In this document: positions 42,751 through 51,663 of the stretch, one piece after another
Layout of the letters: the number at the start of each line of letters is the position of its first letter
Numbering within the stretch: the first letter of the stretch is position 1
From: VRUE01 sp963699215
GTDB lineage: Bacteria > Actinomycetota > Thermoleophilia > Solirubrobacterales > 70-9
NCBI GenBank assembly: GCA_963699215.1
Contig: OY969422.1
Span: forward strand, 496,001 to 560,000
Length of the DNA stretch: 64,000 nt
Direction of reading: 5' to 3'
The notes under the pieces: generated by a model
What the model was told of the DNA's origin: nothing
What the model saw: only the letters and a program-made list of their open reading frames with translations
Databases searched by the model: none
Translations under genes and position numbers: made by a program

Positions 42751-42798
42751 GGGGGTCGATCCTATGACCCGCCCCGGCCGCTTGCGAAGATTCCCGCG

Positions 42799-43983
42799 AT
42801 GGCGGCCGCCCCCGAAATGCGCCAGTCCCGGCTCGGCGCGGCGCTGCGCGAAGGCGAGCGGGTGACGCCGCTGGAGCTCTTCTTCGACCTCGTCTTCGTC
42901 CTCGCGATCACCCAGTGCACGGCGCTGATGTCCAACCACCCGACCTGGGAGGGGCTGGCCCAGGGCCTGCTCGTGCTCGGCATGCTCTGGTGGTCGTGGA
43001 CCGGCTACGCCTGGCTGACCAGCGTCGTCGACCCCGAGGAGGGCGCCGTGCGGCTGGTGATGTTCGGTGCGATAGCAGCGCTGCTGCTCGTCTCGCTCTG
43101 CGTGCCGGACGCCTTCGGCGACCTCGCCCTCGCCTTCGCCCTGATCTACGGCGTCGTGCGAACCGCCCACATCGCCCTCTTCATGCTCGCCAGCCCCGAG
43201 GACGACAGCCTGCGCCACTCGGTGCTGGGGCTGGCTGTCAGCACCGCGATCGCCGTCTCCCTACTGGTGCTCGCCTCCCTCTTCGACGGCCTCGCGCAGG
43301 GGGCGCTGTGGGCGCTGGCGCTGCTTCTCGACATGGGCGGGCCCTACGTCTTCGGCTCGGAAGGCTGGAAGCTGGTGCCCGAGCACTTCGCCGAGCGCCA
43401 CGGGCTGATCGTGATCATTGCCCTCGGCGAGTCGATCGTCGCGATCGGCCTCGGCGCCGATCACGCGCTCGACCTGGGCATCGGCGCTGCGGCGGTGCTC
43501 GGCGTCGCCCTTACCGCGGCGATGTGGTGGGCCTACTTCGACATCGTCGCGATCGTCGCCGGCCGCCGCCTCGCCGAGGCCGAGCCGGGCCAGGTGCAGA
43601 ATGAGATGGCGCGCGACTCCTACTCCTACATGCACCTCGGCATGGTCGCCGGGATCGTCTTGGTTGCGCTCGGCCTGAAGAAGACGATCGGCCACTTCGA
43701 CGAGCACCTCGACGCGGTCCCGGCCTTCGCCCTGCTCGGCGGCCTGGCGCTCTACCTGCTCAGCCACGTCGCCTTCCGCTTCCGCCACATCCACACGATC
43801 AACCGGCAGCGCCTGCTGCTGGCGATCGTCCTGCTGATCCTGGTGCCGGTGGCGACCGAGGTACCCGCCCTGCTGGCGCTCGCCGTGGTCAACGTGCTGA
43901 TCTGGGCGATGATCGTCTACGAGACCCGCAGCTACGGCGAGGGCCGCCACCAGGTGCGCCGCCCCGAAGCCGCCGGCGCCTGA
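42799..43983 (+). CDS. Low temperature requirement protein A (LtrA) family membrane protein
   Basis: 394 aa with about ten membrane helices. Family signatures include VTPLELFFDLVFVLAITQCT, the WWSWTGYAWLTSVVDPEEG block, and HGLIVIIALGESIVAIGLG. LtrA proteins are linked to growth at low temperature in Listeria; their activity is unknown. It is divergent from the MFS gene and is followed by a hairpin repeat 10 bp after its stop. Confidence 0.92.
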   Translation: MAAAPEMRQSRLGAALREGERVTPLELFFDLVFVLAITQCTALMSNHPTWEGLAQGLLVLGMLWWSWTGYAWLTSVVDPEEGAVRLVMFGAIAALLLVSLCVPDAFGDLALAFALIYGVVRTAHIALFMLASPEDDSLRHSVLGLAVSTAIAVSLLVLASLFDGLAQGALWALALLLDMGGPYVFGSEGWKLVPEHFAERHGLIVIIALGESIVAIGLGADHALDLGIGAAAVLGVALTAAMWWAYFDIVAIVAGRRLAEAEPGQVQNEMARDSYSYMHLGMVAGIVLVALGLKKTIGHFDEHLDAVPAFALLGGLALYLLSHVAFRFRHIHTINRQRLLLAIVLLILVPVATEVPALLALAVVNVLIWAMIVYETRSYGEGRHQVRRPEAAGA

Positions 43984-43992
43984 GTCCACCGG

Positions 43993-44042
43993 GACGTGCC
44001 GCGAGTTAGAGGCCACTATGGGTACTCAACTCGCGGCACGTC
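43993..44042. repeat. Dispersed hairpin repeat, family B
   Basis: The 50-bp element has perfect 15-bp arms and differs from the 27294 copy by one base (CCACTAT instead of ACACTAT) in the central part. It lies between ltrA and the Baeyer-Villiger monooxygenase gene, ending 47 bp before the ATG at 44090. Confidence 0.88.
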
Positions 44043-44089
44043 GCAGGCTTTTTGGCCGGCTGGCCAGTCGCTGCTTAGAATCCCCCACG

Positions 44090-45571
44090 ATGAGCGAGCG
44101 GGAGGTCAGGGTCGCGGTGATCGGCGCCGGCATGTCGGGGATCGGCGCGGCGATCCACATGCGGCGGGCGGGGATCGAGGACTTCGTCGTGCTCGAGCGG
44201 GGCAGCGAGCCGGGCGGCACCTGGCGCGACAACACCTACCCCGGCTGCGCCTGCGACGTGCCCACCGCGCTCTACTCCTACTCCTTCGCGCCGAAATCCG
44301 ACTGGAGCCGGGCCTTCGCGCCGCAGGAGGAGATCCGCCGCTACCTGCTCGACGTCGCCGCCGAGCACGGCGTCGCCGATCGCATCCGCTGCAACGCCGA
44401 CGTGCTCGACGCCAAGTGGGACGAGGCCCACCAGCGCTGGCTGGTGCAGACCAGCGCCGGCGAGTACGCGGCGCGGGTCCTGGTCTCGGCGACGGGGCCG
44501 TGGAGCGAGCCGGTCATCCCGGAGATACCGGGGCTGGAGAGCTTCGAGGGCAAGGTCTTCCACTCCTCGCGCTGGGACCACGACCACGACTTCGACGGCG
44601 CCCGGGTCGCGACGGTCGGCAGCGGCGCCTCGGCGGTCCAGTTCGTGCCGGAGATCCAGCCGCGGGTCGAGTCGTTGACCGTCTTCCAGCGCACCGCGCA
44701 CTGGGTCCTGCCCAAGGCGGACCGCCCGCTCGGCCCGCGCGCCCACGCGATCTTCCGCCGCTACCCGGCCACCCAGCGGGCCCTGCGCGGAGGGCTCTAC
44801 GGCACCGCCGAGATCCTCGGGGTCGCGACCCGCAAGCCGCGGCTGCTGGCGCCGCTGCAGGCGGCCGGCCGCCGTCACCTGCGCCGCTCGGTCCCCGACC
44901 CCGAGCTACGCCGCATCCTCACCCCGAACTACACGATCGGCTGCAAGCGGCTGCTCTTCTCCAACGATTGGTACCGGGCGCTGAGCCAGCCCAACGTCGA
45001 CGTCGTCCCCCATGCCGTCGAGGAGGTGCGGCCGCACGGGGTCGTCGGCGCCGACGGGGTCGAGCGGGCGGTCGACACGATCGTCCTCGGCACCGGCTTC
45101 ACGATCACCGAGCTGCCGATCGCCGCGCGGGTCTGGGGACGGGGCGGGCGCAGCCTCGAGCAGACCTGGCAGGGCAGCCCGACCGGCTACCTCGGCAGCG
45201 TCGTCCACGGCTTCCCCAACTTCTTCGTCCTGCTCGGCCCCAACATCGGCAACGGCCACTCCTCCGCGTTCATGCTCTCCGAGACGCAGATCGGCTACCT
45301 GGTCGAGGCGCTGGGGGCGATGTCGCGCAACAATCTGGCCAGCGTCGAGGTGCGGGGGGACGTGCAGGAGAGGTTCAACGCCGAGGTCCAGTCGCGGCTC
45401 TCCGGCACGGTCTGGAACGCCGGCGGCTGCATGAGCTACTACCTCGACGCCAACGGCCGCAACAGCACGATGTTCCCCGGCTCGACCTTCGAGTTGCGCC
45501 GCCGCCTCGGCCGCTTCGATCCCGCCGACTTCACGACCCGCGTCCCCGAGCCGGAGGCGGCCACGGTCTGA
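44090..45571 (+). CDS. Flavin-containing Baeyer-Villiger-type monooxygenase
   Basis: 493 aa. The FAD Rossmann motif is VAVIGAGMSGIGAAIHM. The Baeyer-Villiger fingerprint FxGxxxHxxxW is seen as FEGKVFHSSRW, followed by the NADPH motif TVGSGASAVQFV. It would insert oxygen next to a ketone or oxidise a related substrate. The ATG at 44090 starts the conserved region; the frame is open upstream through the hairpin repeat. Its stop overlaps the SDR ATG (TGATG). Together with the SDR and acyl-CoA ligase it resembles the mycobacterial mymA-sadH-fadD13 set, which acts on long-chain lipids. Confidence 0.93.
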   Translation: MSEREVRVAVIGAGMSGIGAAIHMRRAGIEDFVVLERGSEPGGTWRDNTYPGCACDVPTALYSYSFAPKSDWSRAFAPQEEIRRYLLDVAAEHGVADRIRCNADVLDAKWDEAHQRWLVQTSAGEYAARVLVSATGPWSEPVIPEIPGLESFEGKVFHSSRWDHDHDFDGARVATVGSGASAVQFVPEIQPRVESLTVFQRTAHWVLPKADRPLGPRAHAIFRRYPATQRALRGGLYGTAEILGVATRKPRLLAPLQAAGRRHLRRSVPDPELRRILTPNYTIGCKRLLFSNDWYRALSQPNVDVVPHAVEEVRPHGVVGADGVERAVDTIVLGTGFTITELPIAARVWGRGGRSLEQTWQGSPTGYLGSVVHGFPNFFVLLGPNIGNGHSSAFMLSETQIGYLVEALGAMSRNNLASVEVRGDVQERFNAEVQSRLSGTVWNAGGCMSYYLDANGRNSTMFPGSTFELRRRLGRFDPADFTTRVPEPEAATV

Positions 45572-46500
45572 TGGGCCTGGCCGCGAGGGCGCGGGCGCGG
45601 CTGATCCGCGCTGCGGAGCCGCTGGTCAACCCGCCCTCCACGGTCGACGAGGGAGATTTGCGGGCGGCCGTCGCCGGCAAGATCGTGCTGGTCACCGGCG
45701 CCTCGTACGGGCTCGGCGAGGCGACCGCCCGACGGCTCGGCGCCGCCGGCGCCTCCGTCCTGCTCGCCGCCCGCTCGGGGGAGCGGCTGGAGGAGATCGC
45801 GGCCGAGATCCGGGCGGCGGGAGGCGACGCCCATGCCCACGCCGCCGACCTGACCGAGATCGCCACCGTCGAGGCGCTGGCCGAGTGGGTGCTGGCGACC
45901 CACGGCCACGTCGACGTCGTCGTCAGCAACGCCGGCAAGTCGATCCGCCGCTCGGTCGAGCTCTCCTACGACCGCTTCCACGACTTCGAGCGCACGATCG
46001 GCATCAACTACCTCGGGCCGGTGCGGCTGCTGCTCGGCGCTGCTGCCGTCGATGCGGGCGCGCGGCAGCGGCCACATCGTCAACGTCTCGACGATCGGCG
46101 CGCGGATCGCGCCGGCGCCGCGCTGGGGCGCCTACCAGGCCTCGAAGAGCGCCTTCGACATCTGGCTGCGCAGCGTCGCGCCGGAGCTGCGCGGCGACGG
46201 CGTCACCACGACCTCGATCTACATGGCGCTCGTCCACACGCGGATGAGCGCGCCGACCCCGATCTACCGCCACGTGCCCGGACTGACCCCCGAGCAGGCG
46301 GCGGCGACGGTCTGCCGGGCGATCGTGCGACCGGCCGCGCGTCGATCGCGCCCTGGTGGTCGCCGGTCGCCGACGTGGCGACGACCGTTGCGGCGGACGC
46401 CGTGGGACGCGGCGACCGGCCTGCTCTTCCGCTTCACCGAGGACACCGCGGCAGCGCGGGGCGACGGCGCGGCGACGGCAGCCGGGCCGGGTGGCGGCGA
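45571..46500 (+). pseudogene. Short-chain dehydrogenase/reductase gene, frameshifted as written
   Basis: The first 156 residues are intact and carry VLVTGASYGLGEATARRLG and SNAGKSIRR. The coding sense then jumps frame at about 46039 (one extra base), 46329 (one missing) and 46405 (one extra). The later pieces keep the family signature, including NVSTIGARI and the YQASK active site, and then the IAPWW and LLFRFTED segments. No in-frame stop appears within the pieces. The end is uncertain. As reconstructed it is a SadH-like SDR of about 310 aa. The frameshifts are more likely sequence errors than decay. Confidence 0.8.
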
Positions 46501-46507
46501 AGGGTCG

Positions 46508-48133
46508 GACCTGCTCTTCAACGCGCGCCTGGGCCGGCGCGCGGTCGGGGCGCTGCGGAGCGCCGGCGGCCTCGCCCCGGTGCCGCCGTCGCGCCTGCCG
46601 ACTGCCGTGCGGGCACTGCGGATGGGGCTCGGGCCGGCAGCCGCTCGTCGACGCTCGGCGCGGCTCGCCATCCCGAGCGCACCGCGATCGCCGACGACGC
46701 GCGGCGACGTCTCCTTCGCCGAGCTCGACCGCGCGCGCGCCGCGATCGCCGCGCGGCCTGCGGGGCGAGCTCGGGGTCGGGCCCGGGCGCGCCGCTGGCG
46801 GTCATGTGCCGCAACCACCGCGGCTTCGTCGAGGCGCTCGCCGCCGTCGCGCCTCGGCGCCGACCTGCTGCTGCTCAACACCGACTTCCCCGCCCCGCAG
46901 CTGCGCCAAGGTGCTCGAGCGCGAGCGCCCCGGCGCGGTCGTCCACGACGAGGAGTTCGCGCCGCTCTTCGAGGGCTCCGGGTTCGACGGGGCGCTGATC
47001 GGCGCCTGGCAGGACGACGGCGCTCCCGGACCCAGCCTCGACGAGCTGGCCAGCGGACCGGCGGCGAAGCCGGCCGTCCGCCAGAGCGCGGTCGCCTGGT
47101 GATCCTCACCTCGGGCACGACCGGCGTCGCCGAAGGGCGCGCCGCGCAGCCCGCCGCCGAGCGCCGCGCTCGGGCCCGCTGGCGACGATCTGCTCGAGCG
47201 CGCGCTGCGCGCCGGCGAGCCGATCCTCGTCGGCCCGCCGCTCTTCCACGGCTTCGGCTTCGCCTTCCTCGCGCTCGGTCTGCTGCTCGGCTCGCCCGTC
47301 GTCCTGCGGCGGCGCTTCGAGCCGGAGGCGACGCTGGCGGCGATCGAGCGGCACCGCGGCGGGCGCTCTGGTCGCGGTGCCGGTGATGCTCGCAGCGGAT
47401 CCTGCGCCGCGGCCCGAGGCCCTGGAGCGCTACGACACCTCCTCGCTGCGCGCGGTCGTGCTCCGCCGGCGCGCCGCTGCTCGGCCTCGACCTGGCGACC
47501 GCGTTCATGGACGCGTTCGGCGACGTCCTCTACAACCTCTACGGCTCGACCGAGACCGGCTTCGCCGCGATCGCCGGACCGGCCGACCTGCGCGCCGCGC
47601 CCGGCACGGTCGGCCGCGCGCCGCTCGGCGACGACGCTGAAGATGCTCGACGCGGAGCGCCGCGAGGCCGCCGCCGGCGAGGTCGGCCACGTCTTCATCG
47701 GCGGCCGCCTCGTCTTCGACGGCTACACGGGCGACGAGGCGCCGAAGGAGACGGTCGACGGGCTGATGAACACCGGCGACCTCGGCCACCTCGACGCCGA
47801 GGGGCGGCTGTTCGATCGACGGCCGCGAGGACGACATGATCGTCTCCGGCGGCGAGAACGTCTTCCCGCAGGAGGTCGAGCGACGTGCTCGGCCGCCACC
47901 CGGCGGTCGCCGACGTCGCCGTGGTCGGCGTCCAGGACGAGGAGTTCGGCCAGCGTCTGCGCGCCTACGTCGTCGCCGCGGCGGGGTCCGAGCCGACGCC
48001 GAGGAGCTGCGCTCGCCACGTCAAGGCGCGGCTCGCCCGCTTCAAGGTCCCGCGCGACGTCGTCTTCGTCGCGGAGATCCCGCGCACCGCGACGGGCAAG
48101 ATCCGCGCCCGCGCGCTCGACACCGACAGCTGA
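46508..48133 (+). pseudogene. Acyl-CoA synthetase (AMP-binding) gene, frameshifted as written
   Basis: Pieces of one AMP-forming ligase are spread over three frames: LLFNARLGRRAVGALR, HPERTAIADDARR, VMCRNHRGFVEALAAV, the P-loop LVILTSGTTG (about 47105), PLFHGFGFAF, YNLYGSTETGFAAI, LMNTGDLGHLD, VSGGENVFPQEVE, and RTATGKIRARAL before the TGA at 48131-48133. I count about 17 single-base shifts here, mostly one extra base, none adding a stop. The reconstructed product is about 535 aa and FadD13-like, activating fatty acids. The start is not resolved. Cause is probably local base errors. Confidence 0.8.
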
Positions 48134-48137
48134 GCGG

Positions 48138-48977
48138 CTACGGCGAGACGAAGGTGGCTGGGTCGGGCCCAATCCGCTGACCGACGTCGAGCGCCGCGAA
48201 CTCGGTCATGTCCTCGTCGCTCAGCTCGAAGTCGAAGATCTCGAAGTTCTCCTGGATCCGCTCCGGCGTGACCGACTTGGGGATGACGACGTTGCCGAGC
48301 TGCAGGTGCCAGCGCAGGATCGCCTGCGCCGGGGTCTTGCCGTGGTGCGTCGCCACGGCGTCGATCGTCTCGTTGGCCAGCAGCCCTCCCTGCGCGAGCG
48401 GGCTCCAAGCCTCGGTGGCGACGCGGTGCTCGAGGTGCCAGGCGCGCAGCTCGGCCTGCGGCAGGTGGGGGTGGAGCTCGATCTGGTTGACGGTCGGCTG
48501 CGTCTCCGCCTCCTGCTCCAGCTGCTCGAGATCCTCGACCCGGAAGTTGGAGACGCCGATCGTGCGCGAGCGGCCCTCCTCATGGATCCTTTCGAAGGCG
48601 CGCCAGGTGTCGAGAAAGCGCCCCTCGGTCGGCACCGGCCAGTGGATCAGGTAGAGGTCGACCCGATCCAGCCCGAGGCGGCCGAGGCTCTTCTCGAAGG
48701 CGCCCAGGGTCGACTCGTAGCCCTGCTGGGAGTTCCACAGCTTGGTGGTGACGAAGAGCTCCTCACGGGGAATGCCGGAGGCGGCGATCGCGGCGCCCAC
48801 CCCGCGCTCGTTGCGATAGGCCGCGGCCGTGTCGATGTGGCGGTAGCCGACCGCCAGCGCCTCCTCGACCACCCGCTGGGTGTCTTCCGGCGGGACCTGG
48901 AAGACGCCGAAGCCGAGCTGGGGGATCTCGACCCCGTCGTGCAGGGTCAGTGAGGGCACAGAGGTCGCCTGGGTCAT
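48138..48977 (-). CDS. Aldo/keto reductase
   Basis: 279 aa from ATG 48977. The AKR signatures are GYRHIDTAAAYRNERGVGAAI (Asp/Tyr of the catalytic tetrad), the later Lys in VTTKLW, DLYLIHWPVP (catalytic His), IGVSNFRVEDLEQL, and IPKSVTPERIQENFEIFDF for NADPH binding. It most resembles the 2,5-diketo-gluconate reductase group. It lies tail to tail with the acyl-CoA ligase gene, 4 bp apart. Confidence 0.95.
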   Translation of the reverse strand: MTQATSVPSLTLHDGVEIPQLGFGVFQVPPEDTQRVVEEALAVGYRHIDTAAAYRNERGVGAAIAASGIPREELFVTTKLWNSQQGYESTLGAFEKSLGRLGLDRVDLYLIHWPVPTEGRFLDTWRAFERIHEEGRSRTIGVSNFRVEDLEQLEQEAETQPTVNQIELHPHLPQAELRAWHLEHRVATEAWSPLAQGGLLANETIDAVATHHGKTPAQAILRWHLQLGNVVIPKSVTPERIQENFEIFDFELSDEDMTEFAALDVGQRIGPDPATFVSP

Positions 48978-49075
48978 CTCAAGCTCCGATTCTCTCGCAG
49001 GGGCTGGGGACACCGCAATGGGTTCACTACCCGAGCGGGGAGGCGAGTATGCCGGCTGCCGGGAAGCGGCCGGGG

Positions 49076-49249
49076 CTAGCTGTTCGCGAGGCCGATCGCC
49101 AACAGCGGGAAGCCCGCCATCAGGCCGAGGTAGGCGCCAATCGCGACGCCGGTCAGGGTCCGCGTGGTGCGCGACCTGGCGCCGGCGACGAAGCCGACGA
49201 GCACGCAGAAGGCGGCGATTCCTAGGCCGATCCAGAAGACGTCGGGCAT
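49076..49249 (-). CDS. Small two-span membrane protein, 57 aa
   Basis: The ATG at 49247-49249 opens MPDVFWIGLGIAAFCVLVG, a first membrane helix, then a short basic loop (ARSRTTRTLTG) and a second helix (AIGAYLGLMAGFPLLAIGL). The hydrophobic and charged pattern makes a real small membrane protein likely. It is divergent from the MFS gene that starts at 49319. No family recognised. Confidence 0.6.
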   Translation of the reverse strand: MPDVFWIGLGIAAFCVLVGFVAGARSRTTRTLTGVAIGAYLGLMAGFPLLAIGLANS

Positions 49250-49318
49250 GCGCGGCGGCAGCCTATCGGAACCACCCGCCGGGGAAGGAGTTGGGCGGGT
49301 TGCGGCAAACGCCACGAC

Positions 49319-50878
49319 ATGGACGAAGCCGGCGGCAGCAACAAGAAACTGGTCCTCGTGGCGATGATCTTCGCCGTCTCGATGACCTTCATCGACCAGA
49401 CGATCGTCGCGATCGCGATCCCCCAGCTGCAGGGCGACCTCTCGCTCTCCTCGACCGGGGTGCAGTGGATCATCAACGGCTACCTGCTCTCGCTCTCGGC
49501 CCTCTTCGCCTTCGGCGGGAAGCTCGCCGACATCGCCGGGCACAGGCGCATGGTCACGATCGGCGTGGTGATCTTCGCCACCGCCTCGGCGCTCTGCGGG
49601 GCGACGCCGACCAGCGGCGCCGCCGAGCCGTGGATGATCACCTTCCGCGTGATCCAGGGCGCCGGCGCGGCGCTGATGTTCCCGGCGGCGCTGGCGATCG
49701 TCCTCGGCACCTTCCCGGTCAACGAACGCGGCCGGGCGCTGGCGATCTTCTTCGGCGTCGCCGGCGCCTTCACCTCGATCGGGCCGATCGCCGGCGGCTA
49801 CCTGACCGAGTGGACCTGGCGGGCGATCTTCTGGATCAACGTGCCGGTCGCGATCCTCGCCCTGATCATGACCGCGATCTCCAAGCCGCCCAACGAGAAG
49901 CACCCGTCCCCGGTCGACTACCGCGGCGCGGTGATGATCTCCGCCGGCATGGGCCTCGCCGTGCTCGGCCTGCAGCAGTCGAGCGTCTGGGGCTGGGGCA
50001 GCGCCGTGACCTGGGCCTGCATCGCCGCCGGCCTCGCCCTGCTCCTCGTCTTCGTCCGCTACGAGCTGCGGCAGACACACCCGCTGATGCAGATCCGCAC
50101 CTTCGCCAACCGCGCCTTCGCGGTCGACAACGCGATCCTCTTCCTGCTGATGATCCCCTTCATCCCGCTCTTCTTCTTCGCCAGCATGTACGCGCAGATC
50201 TCGCTCGGCGAAAGCGCCTCGGAAACCGGCCTCTACCTGCTGATCTTCTTCGCCGGCTTCTTCGTCGCCACCCAGCGCGGCGGCCAGATCCTCGACGCGC
50301 GCGGGGCGCGGCCGACGGTGGTGCTCGGCTGCCTGCTCGCCGCGGTCGGCTTCGCCCTCTGGGCGAAAGAGATGCCCGAGCTCTCGGTCGGCTCGCAGTG
50401 GCCCTACATGGTCCTGGCCGGGGCCGGGGTCGGGCTCGTCCTCAGCCCGGCCAACACCGACGCGCTCAACCGGGTGCCGCGCAGCCGCTACGGCGAGGCG
50501 ACCGGGATCACGCAGACGGTGCGCAACTTCGGCTCCAGCCTCGGCCTCGCCCTGCTCGGCACGGTGCTGATCCTGCAGAACAAGGCGAACCTGGAGTCGA
50601 CCCTGGGCGAAGAGGGGATCCCCAAGGCGCAGGCCGACCAGATCGCCGAATCGCTGAGCGAAGCCGGCGGCGGCAACGAAGCCGCATTCGCCGAAGGGGC
50701 AGGGGCCAAGGCGCAGGAGATCTTCTCCGCCGTCCAGTACGACTTCGCGCTCTCCTCGCGCACGGTCTTCTACGCGATGGCGGGCGTGATGGCCGTCGCC
50801 TTCCTCGTCGCGCTGATCTGGATGCCGCCCGGCAAAGCCGAGGAACCCGCCGAGGAACCGGCGGCGCCGCTCAGCTAG
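49319..50878 (+). CDS. MFS transporter, DHA2 family, 14 helices
   Basis: 519 aa. Motif D1-type TFIDQTIVAIAIPQLQGDL, motif A-like GGKLADIAGHRRMV, and motif C-like GPIAGGYLTEWTWR mark an EmrB/QacA-type exporter. About 14 membrane helices. It shares only family-level similarity with the pump at 41.2-42.8 kb. Its stop overlaps by 8 bp the stop of the convergent duplicated-domain gene. Confidence 0.9.
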   Translation: MDEAGGSNKKLVLVAMIFAVSMTFIDQTIVAIAIPQLQGDLSLSSTGVQWIINGYLLSLSALFAFGGKLADIAGHRRMVTIGVVIFATASALCGATPTSGAAEPWMITFRVIQGAGAALMFPAALAIVLGTFPVNERGRALAIFFGVAGAFTSIGPIAGGYLTEWTWRAIFWINVPVAILALIMTAISKPPNEKHPSPVDYRGAVMISAGMGLAVLGLQQSSVWGWGSAVTWACIAAGLALLLVFVRYELRQTHPLMQIRTFANRAFAVDNAILFLLMIPFIPLFFFASMYAQISLGESASETGLYLLIFFAGFFVATQRGGQILDARGARPTVVLGCLLAAVGFALWAKEMPELSVGSQWPYMVLAGAGVGLVLSPANTDALNRVPRSRYGEATGITQTVRNFGSSLGLALLGTVLILQNKANLESTLGEEGIPKAQADQIAESLSEAGGGNEAAFAEGAGAKAQEIFSAVQYDFALSSRTVFYAMAGVMAVAFLVALIWMPPGKAEEPAEEPAAPLS

Positions 50879-51560
50879 CGGGCTTGACGCAGAAGCCGGG
50901 GCCGCTGGCGCTGCGGCGGAAGCTGGCCGTCTGCGGCTCGAGGATCCAGGGCGGCGGCAGGACGCCGTCGAAGTCTTCGAGGAAGCGAGCGAGGAGCCGC
51001 GAGGCCTGGGCGCAGTTGAGCCCCTGGCGCTGCAGCAGCACGACCCAGTAGGGACCCTTGGCGAGGCGCAGCGAGCCGATCCGGTCGTCATTGAGGACGC
51101 GGAACGTGCCCGGGCAGAAGATGCCGCCGACCGGGTGGCGCCCCCCGCCACCCATTTCTTCTTCTTCTTCGCCTTCGCCGCCCCCACCCGCTCGGGCGAC
51201 GTGGAAGCCGACGCCGGGCGCGCGCAGGAAGGTCGAGCTGGCGGCGGCGACCCGCCAGCTGCCCGGCAGCCGGCCGTCGTAGTCCTCGAGGAAGCGGGTG
51301 AAGAGAGCCGACGCCTGGGCGCAGCTCGGCCGGCCCGAGGCGAGGATCGTGATGCTGTAGCTGCCGCGCGGCAGCGAGAGCCTGCCGACGTGGTCGTCGT
51401 GGAGGACGCGGAAGGTGCCGGCGCACCTGACGCGGGCGGCGTCGGCGCGGCTCGGCGCCGCCATCGCGACCAGCAGTGCGGCGATCGAGCAGAGGACGAC
51501 CAGCCAAGCGAGCCGCGCAGGCCTCAGCCGCGATAGATCCGGGACGAGCACGGCCGGCAT
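50871..51560 (-). CDS. Secreted protein with two copies of a Cys-containing domain
   Basis: 229 aa from ATG 51560. A membrane/signal segment (LAWLVVLCSIAALLVAMAAP) is followed by copy 1, starting CAGTFRVLHDDHVGRL and containing CAQASALFTRFLEDYDGRLP, then a Gly/Glu-rich linker (GGGGEGEEEEEMGGGG), then copy 2, starting CPGTFRVLNDDRIGSL and containing CAQASRLLARFLEDFDGVLP. Each copy has two Cys that could form a disulfide. I know no named domain for it. The internal duplication is clear. Exported, role unknown. Confidence 0.75.
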   Translation of the reverse strand: MPAVLVPDLSRLRPARLAWLVVLCSIAALLVAMAAPSRADAARVRCAGTFRVLHDDHVGRLSLPRGSYSITILASGRPSCAQASALFTRFLEDYDGRLPGSWRVAAASSTFLRAPGVGFHVARAGGGGEGEEEEEMGGGGRHPVGGIFCPGTFRVLNDDRIGSLRLAKGPYWVVLLQRQGLNCAQASRLLARFLEDFDGVLPPPWILEPQTASFRRSASGPGFCVKPAS

Positions 51561-51663
51561 CCTAACCCCAGCCAAAGGGGCGGGAGCAACCCGCGGTCGC
51601 ACTTCGCCCCGGTATGCGGGAAGAAATACGACCGCTCGCGGTAGCGCTGCTACGTTGGCGACG

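Noticed and set aside
46039..48016. Programmed ribosomal frameshifting in the SDR/acyl-CoA ligase region
   Set aside because: About 20 shifts in both directions, without slippery sites or structure common to them, cannot be explained by programmed events. Base errors explain them better.
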